DNA from: Derxia gummosa DSM 723
GTDB lineage: Bacteria; Pseudomonadota; Gammaproteobacteria; Burkholderiales; Burkholderiaceae_E
Assembly: GCF_000482785.1 (NCBI RefSeq)
Contig: NZ_AXWS01000007.1
Span: 1-64,000, forward strand
Length of the DNA stretch: 64,000 nt
Direction: 5' to 3'
Shown here: piece after piece, positions 1 to 9,380 of the stretch
Numbering within the stretch: position 1 is the first letter of the stretch
Layout of the letters: every line of letters begins with the position of its first letter
Notes under the pieces: model-generated
Seen by the model: only the letters and a program-made list of their open reading frames with translations
The model's database searches: none
What the model was told of the DNA's origin: nothing
Program-made: the position numbers and the translations under genes

Positions 1-104
1 ATCGAGAACTTCACGTTCGCCACTTCCACATCGCTTCGGTCGGCCTTCACACGTACCTTCACGTTGTAGTCCACCACTCGCTTGACCGGGACCAGAACCT
101 TCAT
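1..104 (-). CDS. etfB: Electron transfer flavoprotein beta subunit, 5' part only
   Basis: Only the first 34 codons lie in the window; the gene runs off the left edge. The reverse-strand translation begins [19 protein letters not shown], the typical N-terminus of EtfB, the AMP-binding subunit of the ETF heterodimer that carries electrons from acyl-CoA dehydrogenases to ETF-ubiquinone oxidoreductase. A purine-rich Shine-Dalgarno (AAGGGGAAG) sits just before the ATG at 104. It is divergent from the moxR operon. Family assignment is from the conserved N-terminus only; etfA would be expected further left. Confidence 0.88.
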   Translation of the reverse strand, partial: MKVLVPVKRVVDYNVKVRVKADRSDVEVANVKFS

Positions 105-175
105 CGCTTCCCCTTGGAAAACCGGCTGTTGATGGCGCCACGGCCACCGGCCGCGCGCACGAAAAATGGGGCGGG

Positions 176-181
176 ATTATA
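176..181 (-). promoter_or_regulatory. Candidate -10 box upstream of etfB
   Basis: A perfect TATAAT is read on the minus strand about 70 bases before the etfB start, in a locally AT-rich patch. No good -35 hexamer is visible at 16-18 bases, so activity is uncertain. The rest of the 225-base gap between etfB and moxR shows no other clear signal. Confidence 0.35.
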
Positions 182-329
182 CGAAAGCCATGTCTTGCCC
201 CCTCGCGTCGCGCCAGCGCGGCATGCCGATATGGCACCCTCGCCTCCCGGGAAAACCCGTCCCGCGACGCAGGCAAGTCCCGCCACGCACTGCAACGATC
301 ACTCACTTCCAGCGCCATCCACGCCGCAC

Positions 330-1301
330 ATGAATCCCGCCGACATCGTTCCGCCCCGGCTCGACGCCGCCCAGGCCGCCGCCCTCGCCGCGCGCGTGCT
401 CGCCGCCGTCGGCGGTGTCGTCATCGGCAAGGACCTGCAGATCCGGCTCGGCCTCGCCTGCCTGCTCGCCGACGGCCATCTGCTCATCGAGGACGTGCCC
501 GGCGTAGGCAAGACCACCCTCGCCCACGCCTACGCCCGCGCGCTCGGCCTCGCCTTCCAGCGCGTGCAGTTCACGAGCGACCTGCTGCCGTCCGACGTGA
601 TCGGCGGCGCCATCTTCGACCGCGAACAGCAGCGCTTCGTCTTCCACCCCGGACCGGTCTTCACCCAGGTGCTACTGGCCGACGAGATCAACCGCGCCAG
701 CCCCAAGACCCAGAGCGCCCTGCTCGAAGCGATGGAGGAGCGTCAGGTCAGCGCCGAGGGCGAGACGCGCCGCCTGCCCGACCCGTTCTTCGTTATCGCC
801 ACGCAGAACCCCACGCGCCAGCTCGGCACCTTCCCGCTGCCCGAAAGCCAGCTCGACCGCTTCCTGATGCGGCTGTCGCTCGGCTACCCGTCGCGCGAGG
901 CCGAACGCGCCCTGCTCATGGGCGAGGACCGGCGCGGCATGCTGCGCCGGCTCGATCCGGTCCTCACGCCGGCCGAACTGCGCGCGCTGCACACCACGCG
1001 CGCCGCCCAGACCGTCACCCCGATGCTTGTCGATTACGTGCAGCGGCTCATCGAGGCCTCGCGCGATCCGCGCCGCTTCGTCGAGGGGCTGAGCCCGCGC
1101 GCCGGCCTCGCGCTGCTGCAGGCCGCGCGCGCCTGGGCACTCATCGACGGCCGCGACTTTGTGCTGCCCGACGACATCCAGGCCGTGCTGCCCTCGGTGG
1201 CCGGGCACCGGCTGGTGCCCGCCATGGCCGGCAACGCGCGCGCCCTGCAGATCGCCGAAGCGATCGCCGGCTGGATGCGCGCCGTGCCGGTCGAGGCCTG
1301 A
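330..1301 (+). CDS. MoxR-family AAA+ ATPase
   Basis: A 323-residue MoxR-type ATPase, usually a chaperone that helps mature or activate partner proteins carrying VWA or DUF58 domains. Walker A GVGKTT is at about 58-63, Walker B VLLADEIN at 114-121 and sensor 1 VIATQNP at 155-161. The ATG at 330 was chosen because upstream in-frame codons are low-complexity and lie outside the family's usual length (about 310-340). Its TGA shares one base with the ATG of the DUF58 gene, so the genes are translationally coupled. The family is certain; the client is inferred from context. Confidence 0.93.
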   Translation: MNPADIVPPRLDAAQAAALAARVLAAVGGVVIGKDLQIRLGLACLLADGHLLIEDVPGVGKTTLAHAYARALGLAFQRVQFTSDLLPSDVIGGAIFDREQQRFVFHPGPVFTQVLLADEINRASPKTQSALLEAMEERQVSAEGETRRLPDPFFVIATQNPTRQLGTFPLPESQLDRFLMRLSLGYPSREAERALLMGEDRRGMLRRLDPVLTPAELRALHTTRAAQTVTPMLVDYVQRLIEASRDPRRFVEGLSPRAGLALLQAARAWALIDGRDFVLPDDIQAVLPSVAGHRLVPAMAGNARALQIAEAIAGWMRAVPVEA

Positions 1302-2389
1302 TGGCGGCCATGCGGGCCGGAGGGCCGCGCGCCGACGCGACGGCATCGCCGCCACCGCCCGTGGCAACGGACTCCGACGCGCGACCGCCGGACACGCCCC
1401 CTTCCCCGGCGCCCGGCGGGCTGCGCGCGCGCTGGCACGCCTTCTTCGAGCGGCCTGCCGAGGCCGAACTGCTGCTCGGTCACCGGCGCATCTACACCCT
1501 GCCGACGCGCGCCGGCCTCGCGTTCGCCGCGCTGCTCTGCGCGCTGCTGCTGCTCGCGGTCAACTACGAACTGAGTCTCGGCCATGCGCTGGTGTTCATT
1601 CTCGGCTCGGCGGCCTGGGTGTCGCTGCACCAGGGCTTCGCCAACCTGTCGGGCCTGAAGCTCGGCGGCGCGCGGGCCGAGCCGGTGTTCGCGGGCGAAC
1701 TGGCGGCCTTCGAGTTCACCCTCACCGACACACGCCGGCGCGCGCGGCACGCCATCAGCATCCTCGGCGCGGACGGCGGCATGCGCACCCGCGTGCCGGC
1801 CGGCGGCAGCAGCGTGGCGATCATCCAGGCACGCGCCACGCGGCGCGGCTGGCTCGACGCGCCGCGCGCCACGCTCGAAACCGGCTTTCCCTTCGGTCTG
1901 TGGCGCATCTGGAGCCTGTGGCAGCCGGCGGCGCGCTGCCTCGTCTATCCGGCGCCCGAAGCGCCCGCGCTGCCGCTGCCCGGTGTCGAGGATGCCGAAG
2001 GCGACCAGCCCGTCGGCGGTCCGGGCCAGGAAGCCTTCGCGCATCTGCGCGCCTACCAGCCCGGCGACTCGCCGCGCCGCATCGCCTGGCGCGCCTTCGC
2101 GCGCAGCGACGGCCAGCAGCTGTCGGCGCGGCAGTTCGAGGGCAGCACCGGCGGCGAACTCTGGTTCGATGCCGCCAGCCTGCCCGGCGCGCTCGGCGTC
2201 GAAGGCCGGCTGTCGCGGCTCACGGCCTGGGTGATCGAGGCCGACGCGCTCGGCCTGGCCTACGGCCTGCGGCTCGGCACAGAAGCCCTGCCGCCCGCGA
2301 GCGGTCCGGCCCAGCGCGACGCCTGCCTGCGCGCGCTCGCGCTGCACGGCCTCGGCGAAACCGGCGGCGCCGACAAGGCCGGCGCATGA
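1301..2389 (+). CDS. DUF58 membrane protein
   Basis: A 362-residue DUF58 protein, the usual partner of MoxR ATPases; the biochemical role is not established. A Pro/Ala-rich N-terminal stretch of about 45 residues precedes two hydrophobic helices at roughly 70-115, followed by the soluble DUF58 domain with the characteristic AYQPGDSPRRIAWRAFARS motif near 250-268. It starts inside the moxR stop codon and ends with an ATGA overlap into the next gene, so it sits in the middle of a tight operon. Confidence 0.9.
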   Translation: MAAMRAGGPRADATASPPPPVATDSDARPPDTPPSPAPGGLRARWHAFFERPAEAELLLGHRRIYTLPTRAGLAFAALLCALLLLAVNYELSLGHALVFILGSAAWVSLHQGFANLSGLKLGGARAEPVFAGELAAFEFTLTDTRRRARHAISILGADGGMRTRVPAGGSSVAIIQARATRRGWLDAPRATLETGFPFGLWRIWSLWQPAARCLVYPAPEAPALPLPGVEDAEGDQPVGGPGQEAFAHLRAYQPGDSPRRIAWRAFARSDGQQLSARQFEGSTGGELWFDAASLPGALGVEGRLSRLTAWVIEADALGLAYGLRLGTEALPPASGPAQRDACLRALALHGLGETGGADKAGA

Positions 2390-4617
2390 ACCGCCTCGTC
2401 CGCCACGCCCGCCGCCAGCTCGCGCTGCTCGGTCACGAGGGCCGCGCGACGCTGATGCTGCTGCTCGCGGTCGCCACGGTCATCACGCCGCACTTCGGCC
2501 ATCTGCCCGGCTGGGCGCTGGCGGTGGCGCTGGCCGCCTTCGGCTGGAAATGCCGGCTGCTCGTCGGCCACCGCGCGGCGCCGCACCGGCTGCTGCTGGT
2601 GATCGTGGTGGGCGCGGTCGTGCTCGGCACCTGGCGCAGCTACGGCAGCCTGTTCGGCCGCGACGCCGGCGTGACGCTGCTGGTCATGCTCATGTGCCTC
2701 AAGCTGCTGGAGATGCAGGCGCGACGCGACAGCTTCGTCATCGCCTATCTCGGCTTCTTCCTCGCCGCCACCGAATTCCTGTTCTCGCAGAGCATCCCGA
2801 CCGCTGCAACCGTGACGGTCGGCCTGGTGCTGCTGTTCGCGGCGATGGCTGCCGGACAGATCGGCAGCGCCGAGCCGCTCGCGCCCGCGACGATGGGCGC
2901 CGGCCGCGATGCCGCGACGCCACCCGACCCCGCCGCGCCCACCGGCCTGCGGCTCGCGCTCGCCATCAGCCTGCGCACCGCCGCCTGGGCGCTGCCGCTG
3001 GCGCTCGCGCTCTTCCTGCTGTTCCCGCGCATCCCCGGGCCGCTGTGGAGCCTGCCCAATGATGCCGGTGGCGCGCATGTCGGCCTGTCCGACAGCATGT
3101 CGCCCGGCGACATGAGCGATCTCGCCGACTCGGGCGCGATGGCCTTCCGCGCCCGCTTCGATGGCGCCACGCCCGAGCGCCGGGCGCTGTACTGGCGCTC
3201 GATCGTCATGTCGCATTTCGACGGCCGCACCTGGCGCCCGACGGCCTCGGCGCCGCCGGGCAACCTCGCCGCCACCGTCGTGGCCAGCGCGCCCGAGCCG
3301 CTGCGGGCGTCGTCGGCACCCGTCGGCTACCAGCTTCTGCCCGAACCGAGCGGCGAACGCTGGTTGTACGCGCTCGACGGCGCGCTCGCGCTCGGCCCCG
3401 GCGCGCATGTGGCCGACGCCGGCAGCTGGCAGGCCGACGCGCCGCTGCGCGAGCGCGTGGTGCTGCGCGGCAGCGCCGCGCTCGACTACCACCTCGGCGG
3501 TCCCGACGGTCCGCTCGCGCGCCGGCTCTGGCTGCAACTGCCGACGGGCTACAACCCGCGCACGCTCGACTACGCCGCCCGCCTGCGCGCCGATTTCAGC
3601 GACGATCGCGCCCTCGTCAACGCGGTGCTCAGCCGCTTCCGCCGCGACGCCTATCGCTACACGCTGCACCCGCCGCGCCTGGGCCGCGACTCGGTGGACG
3701 AGTTCCTGTTCCAGACCCGCGCCGGCTTCTGCGAGCACTACGCCTCGGCCTTCACCGTGCTCATGCGTGCCGCCGGCATCCCGGCGCGCGTCGTGGCCGG
3801 CTACCAGGGCGGCGAGACCAACCCGGTGGACGGCTGGGTCGAGGTGCGCCAGAGCGATGCCCACGCCTGGGCCGAGATCTGGCTCGGCGCCGACGCCGGC
3901 TGGGTGCGCGTCGATCCGACCGCCGCCGTCGCGCCCGAGCGTGTCGAGCGCGGTCTCATGAGCGCCCTGCCCGAACCGGTCGGCCTCGACCGCTTCGTGC
4001 GCTTCGCCGGCAACGGCCAGGGACTGCGCTGGATGCGTGACCTGCGCCATCGCTGGAACGCGATCGAGAACGCCTGGAACCTCGCGGTGCTGCACTACGA
4101 CCACGAGCAGCAGGCCGGCCTGTTCGAACGTCTCGGCTTCGGCAAGCCCGACCTGCAACGGCTGTTGCTGGCCTGCATGGCCGCGCTCGGCCTGGCCAGT
4201 GCCGCGCTCGCCGCCAGCGCGTTGTGGCAGGCCGCGCGCCGGCCGCGTCCAGACCGGCTCACGCGGCTCGCGCACCACTTCGAGCAGCGCCTGGCCGGCG
4301 CCGGCTGCGTGCGCGAACCACACGAGCCACCGCAGGCCTTCGCGCGCCGCGCCATCGCCTGGCTGGCCGAGGCCGACGCCGACCACGCCGCCATCGCGCC
4401 ACGCGCCACCGATGCCGGCGGCCACGCCGCCGGGGCGACCCGACCGGCGCGCGGCGCCGGCGGCCCGACCGGCAAACCCGTGCCCGCGCCCGCCGAGCAG
4501 GCGCGCCGCATCTTCGAGGCCATCGTCGCCATGCGCTATCGTCGGCCGCCGACCCCCGCCGAACTGGAAGTCCTGCAACGATGGATCGCCGAATTCAAGC
4601 CGCGCTCGCCGCGCTGA
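2386..4617 (+). CDS. TgpA-type membrane transglutaminase-like protein
   Basis: A 743-residue protein with several N-terminal membrane helices (DUF3488/TgpA_N region) and a periplasmic transglutaminase-like domain. The catalytic triad is visible: Cys449 in GFCEHYA, His493 in DAHAWAE and Asp510 in RVDPTA. A C-terminal membrane helix (about 585-610) and a DUF4129-like tail follow. It starts by a 4-base ATGA overlap with the DUF58 gene. Relatives (Pseudomonas TgpA) are implicated in envelope biogenesis, and some are essential. MoxR-DUF58-TgpA is a widespread trio; its function here is inferred. Confidence 0.9.
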   Translation: MNRLVRHARRQLALLGHEGRATLMLLLAVATVITPHFGHLPGWALAVALAAFGWKCRLLVGHRAAPHRLLLVIVVGAVVLGTWRSYGSLFGRDAGVTLLVMLMCLKLLEMQARRDSFVIAYLGFFLAATEFLFSQSIPTAATVTVGLVLLFAAMAAGQIGSAEPLAPATMGAGRDAATPPDPAAPTGLRLALAISLRTAAWALPLALALFLLFPRIPGPLWSLPNDAGGAHVGLSDSMSPGDMSDLADSGAMAFRARFDGATPERRALYWRSIVMSHFDGRTWRPTASAPPGNLAATVVASAPEPLRASSAPVGYQLLPEPSGERWLYALDGALALGPGAHVADAGSWQADAPLRERVVLRGSAALDYHLGGPDGPLARRLWLQLPTGYNPRTLDYAARLRADFSDDRALVNAVLSRFRRDAYRYTLHPPRLGRDSVDEFLFQTRAGFCEHYASAFTVLMRAAGIPARVVAGYQGGETNPVDGWVEVRQSDAHAWAEIWLGADAGWVRVDPTAAVAPERVERGLMSALPEPVGLDRFVRFAGNGQGLRWMRDLRHRWNAIENAWNLAVLHYDHEQQAGLFERLGFGKPDLQRLLLACMAALGLASAALAASALWQAARRPRPDRLTRLAHHFEQRLAGAGCVREPHEPPQAFARRAIAWLAEADADHAAIAPRATDAGGHAAGATRPARGAGGPTGKPVPAPAEQARRIFEAIVAMRYRRPPTPAELEVLQRWIAEFKPRSPR

Positions 4618-5996
4618 CCGCTACCGCCGCCCTCGCCGCCTGCGCCACGCGCGTGCCGCTCTATCCCGACGAGTCCGCCGGCACGCGCGGCCCGGCCGCC
4701 AGCCCCGCTCCGGCGGCGGCCGCGACGCCTGCCGACGCGCCGCCCCCCGCCCCCGCGCCCGCCCCCGTCATCACCGCCGCCGTGCCCATCGCGACCATCG
4801 GCAGCGCCGACCTCGCAGCGCCGGGCACGCCCGGCAGCTACGCCCGCCGCGCCGACATCTCGGCCTGGGCCGACGAATTCGCCGCGCGCGGCAATGTCGA
4901 CCGCCGCCTGATCCAGTCGGCGCTCGACCGCATCGAGCCCCAGCCGCGCGTGCGCAAGCTCATCCTCCCGCCCGCCACGCCGCAGCAGAAGAACTGGACC
5001 GCCTATCGCGGCCGCTTCCTCGACGCCTTCCGCGTCAAGGCCGGCGTCGAGTTCTGGAACACCAACGCCGACAGCCTCGCCCGCGCCGAGGCGCAGTACG
5101 GCGTGCCGGCGGCGGTCATCGTCGGCATCGCCGGCGTCGAGACCATCTACGGCCGCATGCAGGGCGATTTCCGCACCGCCGACGCCCTCGCCACCCTCGC
5201 CTTCGACTGGCCGGCCGAAGCCCCGCGCGACCGCTCGGCCTACTTCCGCGAGCAGTTCGAGCAGCTCCTGCTGCTCGCGCGCGACTACGGCGCCCAGGTG
5301 CTCGACTGGCGCGGCAGCTACGCCGGCGCGCTCGGCATCCCGCAGTTCATGCCGGGCAGCCTGCGCGGCCTCGCGGTCGATTTCGACGGCGACGGCCGCA
5401 TCGACCTCAGCGGCAGCCCGGCAGACGCCATCGGCAGCATCGCGCGCTACCTCAACGCCAGCGGCTGGCAGGCCGGCACGCCGATCTGGCTGCCCGCGAA
5501 GCCCGGCAACAGCCCCGACCAGTGGATCGCCCACGACCTGGAGGCACGCTGGACCGCCGACGCCCTCGCCGAGGCCGGCGTGATCGTGCAGGGCACGGTG
5601 CCGCCCGACCTGCTGTTCGGGCTGGTCGATCTCACCACGCCCAACGCGCCGACCGAATGGCGCGCCGGCACGCGCAACTTCTTCGCCATCACCCAGTACA
5701 ACCGCAGCTTCTTCTACGCGGCGGCGGTGGCCGACCTTGCGGCGGCGGTGACGGCGGCGCGCGGCGGCACCGCCGTCGGCGCGTCCAAGGCACCCCCGGC
5801 CGGCAACGCCCTGCCCGCTGGCGCGTCGAACGCCACCGGCGGTCCGGCCGGCAGCGGCGGCGCGACGCGCGCGGCCGGCGCCGGCAATGGCAGTCTGCGC
5901 ACCCAGGGCCAGACCGCCATCGACGCCAACGGTCGCGTCATCCCGGTCGTCGGCAGCAAGGCCGTCAGGCCTGACGCGGCCACGCCCGCGCGCTGA
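4581..5996 (+). CDS. mltB: Lytic murein transglycosylase B, lipoprotein
   Basis: A 471-residue MltB-family lytic transglycosylase that cleaves the MurNAc-GlcNAc bond with 1,6-anhydro product formation. A lipoprotein signal with lipobox LAAC near residue 20 suggests outer-membrane anchoring. The catalytic Glu187 is in GIAGVETIYG, and the SLT_2 core runs to about 390, followed by an Ala/Gly-rich tail of some 70 residues. The ATG at 4581 places the start 37 bases inside the transglutaminase gene, and the 3' end overlaps the convergent EEP gene by 32 bases. Confidence 0.92.
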   Translation: MDRRIQAALAALTATAALAACATRVPLYPDESAGTRGPAASPAPAAAATPADAPPPAPAPAPVITAAVPIATIGSADLAAPGTPGSYARRADISAWADEFAARGNVDRRLIQSALDRIEPQPRVRKLILPPATPQQKNWTAYRGRFLDAFRVKAGVEFWNTNADSLARAEAQYGVPAAVIVGIAGVETIYGRMQGDFRTADALATLAFDWPAEAPRDRSAYFREQFEQLLLLARDYGAQVLDWRGSYAGALGIPQFMPGSLRGLAVDFDGDGRIDLSGSPADAIGSIARYLNASGWQAGTPIWLPAKPGNSPDQWIAHDLEARWTADALAEAGVIVQGTVPPDLLFGLVDLTTPNAPTEWRAGTRNFFAITQYNRSFFYAAAVADLAAAVTAARGGTAVGASKAPPAGNALPAGASNATGGPAGSGGATRAAGAGNGSLRTQGQTAIDANGRVIPVVGSKAVRPDAATPAR

Positions 5997-6741
5997 GCGG
6001 CATCGCCGCGCGCCCGGGCACGGCCGGCCCCGGATCAACCACCGCGACCACCGGCAGGTGGTCGGACGCAATGCGCGCGAGCCGGCTGCGATGCGCCGCC
6101 ACCCGCACCAGCATCGGCCTCGGCTTGACCCAGATGCGATCGAGCGCGAACAGCGGCAGCCGCGCCGGGAAGCTGCGCGGCGCCGGCGCGTCCTCGAACC
6201 AGCGGTGCAGCCAGCGCAGCGGCCGGCCCCACAGCGACCATTCGTTCACGTCGCCCATCAGCACCATCGTCTCGCGCGCCGCCGATTCGAGCGCGCTGCC
6301 GTTGGCGGCCTCGATCTCGGTCAGCTCGGCCAGCAGCCGGCGCACCTGGGCCCGGCGCTCGGCCGGCGCCAGGCCCAGATGGGTTGCGATCACGCGCATC
6401 GGCACCGGCGGCGTGTCGAGCGTCGCGACGATGGCACCGCGCGGCTCGCGGCCCGGCACGCTCAGGTCGAGCAGCCGCCGGCTTGCGACCGGAAACCGGC
6501 TCAGCAGCGCATTGCCGTAGTCGCCGCCGCCGCGCACGAGCGTCGGGCCGGCCACCGAATGCATGCCGCAGCGCTCGGCCAGCCAGGCCAGCATGTCGAA
6601 GCCGGTGCGGCCCGACTCCACTTCCTGCAGGGCGATCACGTCGGCATGCAGCTCGCGCAGCACGTCGACGATGCGGTTGGGCACGAAATGCCCGTCGGCA
6701 CCGACGCCGCCGTGGATGTTCCAGGTGGCGAGGCGGATCAA
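5965..6741 (-). CDS. Endonuclease/exonuclease/phosphatase family protein
   Basis: A 258-residue EEP-fold enzyme. Conserved blocks: RLATWNIHGG at the N-terminus, IALQEVES (metal-binding Glu), THLGLAPAERRAQ, MGDVNEW and ASDHLPVVA at the C-terminal catalytic His. No ATG suits the family start; the likely start is the TTG at 6741, which overlaps the upstream PLD-VTT stop as TTGA. That coupling implies joint synthesis. EEP proteins next to PLD-like synthases are often guessed to act on phospholipids or phosphodiesters; the substrate is unknown. Confidence 0.85.
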   Translation of the reverse strand: MIRLATWNIHGGVGADGHFVPNRIVDVLRELHADVIALQEVESGRTGFDMLAWLAERCGMHSVAGPTLVRGGGDYGNALLSRFPVASRRLLDLSVPGREPRGAIVATLDTPPVPMRVIATHLGLAPAERRAQVRRLLAELTEIEAANGSALESAARETMVLMGDVNEWSLWGRPLRWLHRWFEDAPAPRSFPARLPLFALDRIWVKPRPMLVRVAAHRSRLARIASDHLPVVAVVDPGPAVPGRAAMPLSARAWPRQA

Positions 6742-9179
6742 GCGGCGGCCTTCGCATCGCGCCGGCGTCCGACCCAGCGCCGGACGAACATCGCGAACAC
6801 AACGCACACCAGCACCACGCCCGCGAGCAGCGCGAAGCTGGCCCAGCCCGGCTCGCGGATCGCCGCCGCAATGCGATCGACGAACACGGTCGTGAACAGG
6901 ATGCCGGGCGTCATGCCGAGCGCCGTGCCGGCCATGAAGTCGCGCAGCCCGACGTGGGCCGCGCCCGCCACCAGGTTGACGATGCTGAACGGCGCCACCG
7001 GCACCACGCGCAGCAGCACCATCGCCGGCAGACCGCGCCGCGCGAGCCGCATTGCAAGCCTTTGCATGCGCGGGCCGCCCCAGCGCAGCAGCGCGCGGCG
7101 GCCAAGCAGCCGGCCCACGCCCCAGGTGGCGGCGGCGCTCGCAAGCGCGCCGGCCAACGCATAGAGCCCGCCCTGGATCGGCCCGAAGACGATGCCGGTC
7201 ACGCCCACGAGCAGCATCAGCGGCATCACCACCAGCCCAGCCAGCACATAACAGGCAACCACCGCGAGCGGCGAGAACGGCAGCGCATCGAGCCGCTCGC
7301 CGAAGCGCACCAGCTCGCCGATGTCGAGCAGCTCGCGCAGCGGCGTATAGCGCCAGGCCATCGCCAGCGCCGCGAGGCCGACGGCGATCAGCGTCCAGGC
7401 CAGCACGCGCCCGCGTACCGGCCGGCGCTGGCCGGCGCGCGGCAGCAGCTCGGTCATGAGCAGCTCGGTCTCGGCCGGGCGCTCGGGGTCGATGATGAGC
7501 GCCGCGTCGGGCACGAGCCGGTCGATCTCGGGCGCGACGCGCAGTTCGGCCGGAACCAGCGTGCGGTGACTGCCGTGGCCCGGTACGGCGGCGGCGCCGT
7601 CGTCCGCGTCGGGCGCGGCATCGGGCTGCGGCCCCTGCCCGCGGTCGAGACGCTCCGCCGCATGCGCGGCCTCCGCGTGCCGGGCCTCGGGCGGGGCGAT
7701 CGGCGGAACGCAGGCACGCGCGGTCTCGTCGCGCAGCGCGTCGATCGCGGCGTTGAGCCGGCCGTGTTCGCGCAGCGCGGCATCGACGCGTTCGGGCGCG
7801 ACATCCAGATGCTCGCCGAGCAGCCTGGCGCGGAAGGCGCGGATCCCGTCGCGCACGCGCGCGTCGCCGCCCGAGGCGATGGCGAGATTGCATTCGCTGT
7901 CAAAGCCCATCGAGCGGTTGCTGAGATTGGCCGAGCCGACGGTGACGAAGTCGTCGTCCACCACCATCACCTTGCTGTGCACGTTGAGGCAGCCGCCACC
8001 GTCGGGCGGCTCGTCGGCCAGACGCGGGCACCAGGCGCGGTAGCGGCCGGCCGGGTCGGCCGCGCGCAGCCGCGCGTCGATGCGCCCGCGCAGCACGCCC
8101 ATGGTGGTCTCCTCCAGCCAGCCGCTCTGGCGGCGCGGCAGCACGAGTGCCATGTCGGGCGGTTCGGGCGCGGCGAGCCGGGCCGCGAGCGCGTCGGCCA
8201 TGGCCGAGGAGCTGAAGTACTGGTTCTCGATGTAGAGCGCGGCGCGGGTGGCGACGATGGCGTCGGCGAGCAGCGTCTTCACCTCCGCCACCGGCGCCCA
8301 GCCCTCGAAGCCGGGTTCGGTGCGCGCGATGCCGACCGGCACGTCGGTGAGGTCGGGCACGAGTCCGGCGGGCCAGAGGTCGGCGGACGGTGGCGCGCCG
8401 GGCGACGTACCCCGCGCGAAACCGCCCGCACCAGCGGCCGGCGCGTCGGGCGCGCACAGGCCGGGCCGGCCGCTCGCGCGCAGCCAGCGCTCGGCGCAGA
8501 GCTGGCCGAGCGCGGCGGCGGCGGCGCCGTCCACCGCCATCTGCACGTCGTGGAAGGGCGCATAGGGCTTGCCGTCGGGATCGACTCGGCCCGGCTCGCG
8601 CGCCGCATGAGCCGGCGTGTCCCAGCGGCAGCGCGTGAGATCAAGGCCGCCGACAAAGGCGATCGCGCCATCCACCACCACGACCTTCTGGTGATGCGAG
8701 GCGCCCACCGGATGGCAGCCGTCGAGCCGGAACTGCATGCGCCGGTGCGTGCGCCAGCCGAGCCGCAGCGGCGACAGCCATTCGCGTTCGAGCGCGAACA
8801 GCATCGCGTAGTCCCAGCTCAGCACCTGGGCGCGCAGGCCGGGCCGCGCGCGTACCAGCGCGTCGAGCAATTCGGCCAGCGGCGCCGGCCAGCCGTCATC
8901 GGCATCGTCACGGCGCAGGCGCACGCGGCTGTCGATGTCCCAGCCGAGAATCTGGATCGTGTGGCGCGCGCCGATCAGCGCGGCGCGCAACGCGCCGAAA
9001 TAGGCCGCGCCATCGACGAGGAAGGCCACGCGGCGCGCCGGCTCGACGCGCCAGCAGTTGCGGCCCGGTTCGAGCAGCCGGGCCGGATCGCGCGGCGCCT
9101 CCCGCGCCTGGCCGCACGCGGACGGACGGGGCATCGTGCAAGCGTTTGCAATCTCGGGCGGTGGTGGGTCGTCGGGCAT
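6738..9179 (-). CDS. Phospholipase D/cardiolipin-synthase-like protein fused to a VTT (DedA-like) membrane domain
   Basis: An 813-residue fusion. The N-terminal two-thirds is a PLD-superfamily phosphatidyltransferase/hydrolase with two HKD motifs: SHHQKVVVVDG at about 161-171 and VHSKVMVVDD near 390-400. The C-terminal third is a VTT/SNARE-associated membrane domain with several helices and the motif FGPIQGGLYALAGA. PLD motifs suggest phospholipid headgroup transfer or hydrolysis; VTT/DedA proteins are linked to lipid scrambling or flippase activity. An alternative start is the ATG at 9134. It is followed by the coupled EEP gene. Function as one lipid-remodelling unit is inferred. Confidence 0.9.
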   Translation of the reverse strand: MPDDPPPPEIANACTMPRPSACGQAREAPRDPARLLEPGRNCWRVEPARRVAFLVDGAAYFGALRAALIGARHTIQILGWDIDSRVRLRRDDADDGWPAPLAELLDALVRARPGLRAQVLSWDYAMLFALEREWLSPLRLGWRTHRRMQFRLDGCHPVGASHHQKVVVVDGAIAFVGGLDLTRCRWDTPAHAAREPGRVDPDGKPYAPFHDVQMAVDGAAAAALGQLCAERWLRASGRPGLCAPDAPAAGAGGFARGTSPGAPPSADLWPAGLVPDLTDVPVGIARTEPGFEGWAPVAEVKTLLADAIVATRAALYIENQYFSSSAMADALAARLAAPEPPDMALVLPRRQSGWLEETTMGVLRGRIDARLRAADPAGRYRAWCPRLADEPPDGGGCLNVHSKVMVVDDDFVTVGSANLSNRSMGFDSECNLAIASGGDARVRDGIRAFRARLLGEHLDVAPERVDAALREHGRLNAAIDALRDETARACVPPIAPPEARHAEAAHAAERLDRGQGPQPDAAPDADDGAAAVPGHGSHRTLVPAELRVAPEIDRLVPDAALIIDPERPAETELLMTELLPRAGQRRPVRGRVLAWTLIAVGLAALAMAWRYTPLRELLDIGELVRFGERLDALPFSPLAVVACYVLAGLVVMPLMLLVGVTGIVFGPIQGGLYALAGALASAAATWGVGRLLGRRALLRWGGPRMQRLAMRLARRGLPAMVLLRVVPVAPFSIVNLVAGAAHVGLRDFMAGTALGMTPGILFTTVFVDRIAAAIREPGWASFALLAGVVLVCVVFAMFVRRWVGRRRDAKAAA
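9138..9149. repeat. Palindromic 12-mer GCAAGCGYTTGC, copy 1
   Basis: GCAAGCGTTTGC, extended to a 14-base near-palindrome TGCAAGCGTTTGCA. It lies within the first codons of the PLD-VTT gene, just upstream of the alternative ATG at 9134. One of four perfect copies in the window. Confidence 0.5.
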
Positions 9180-9228
9180 GCAGCGATGCTAGGCAGCCGC
9201 GTCCCGCGCGCCCAAGACCCCAAATGCA

Positions 9229-9250
9229 AAGCGCCGCAAGCGCGGCGCTT
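9229..9250 (-). terminator. Hairpin downstream of the chemotaxis operon
   Basis: A 9-bp perfect stem (AAGCGCCGC / GCGGCGCTT) with a 4-base loop, about 130 bases past the cheB stop. On the minus strand it is followed by a short T-rich run (TTTGCATTTGG) rather than a true U-tract, so it is a plausible but not ideal intrinsic terminator. Confidence 0.5.
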
Positions 9251-9380
9251 CAGACGTAAGCGGATGGCAACGACGCAGGACGGCGCCGACACGCCGGCGG
9301 CCGCCGGCGGAAGCGCTTGCGCGATGCGCAAGCCGGGCGGCCGGCGCGCGGCGCCGACACGCCCTGCCCGGCCACCGCGC

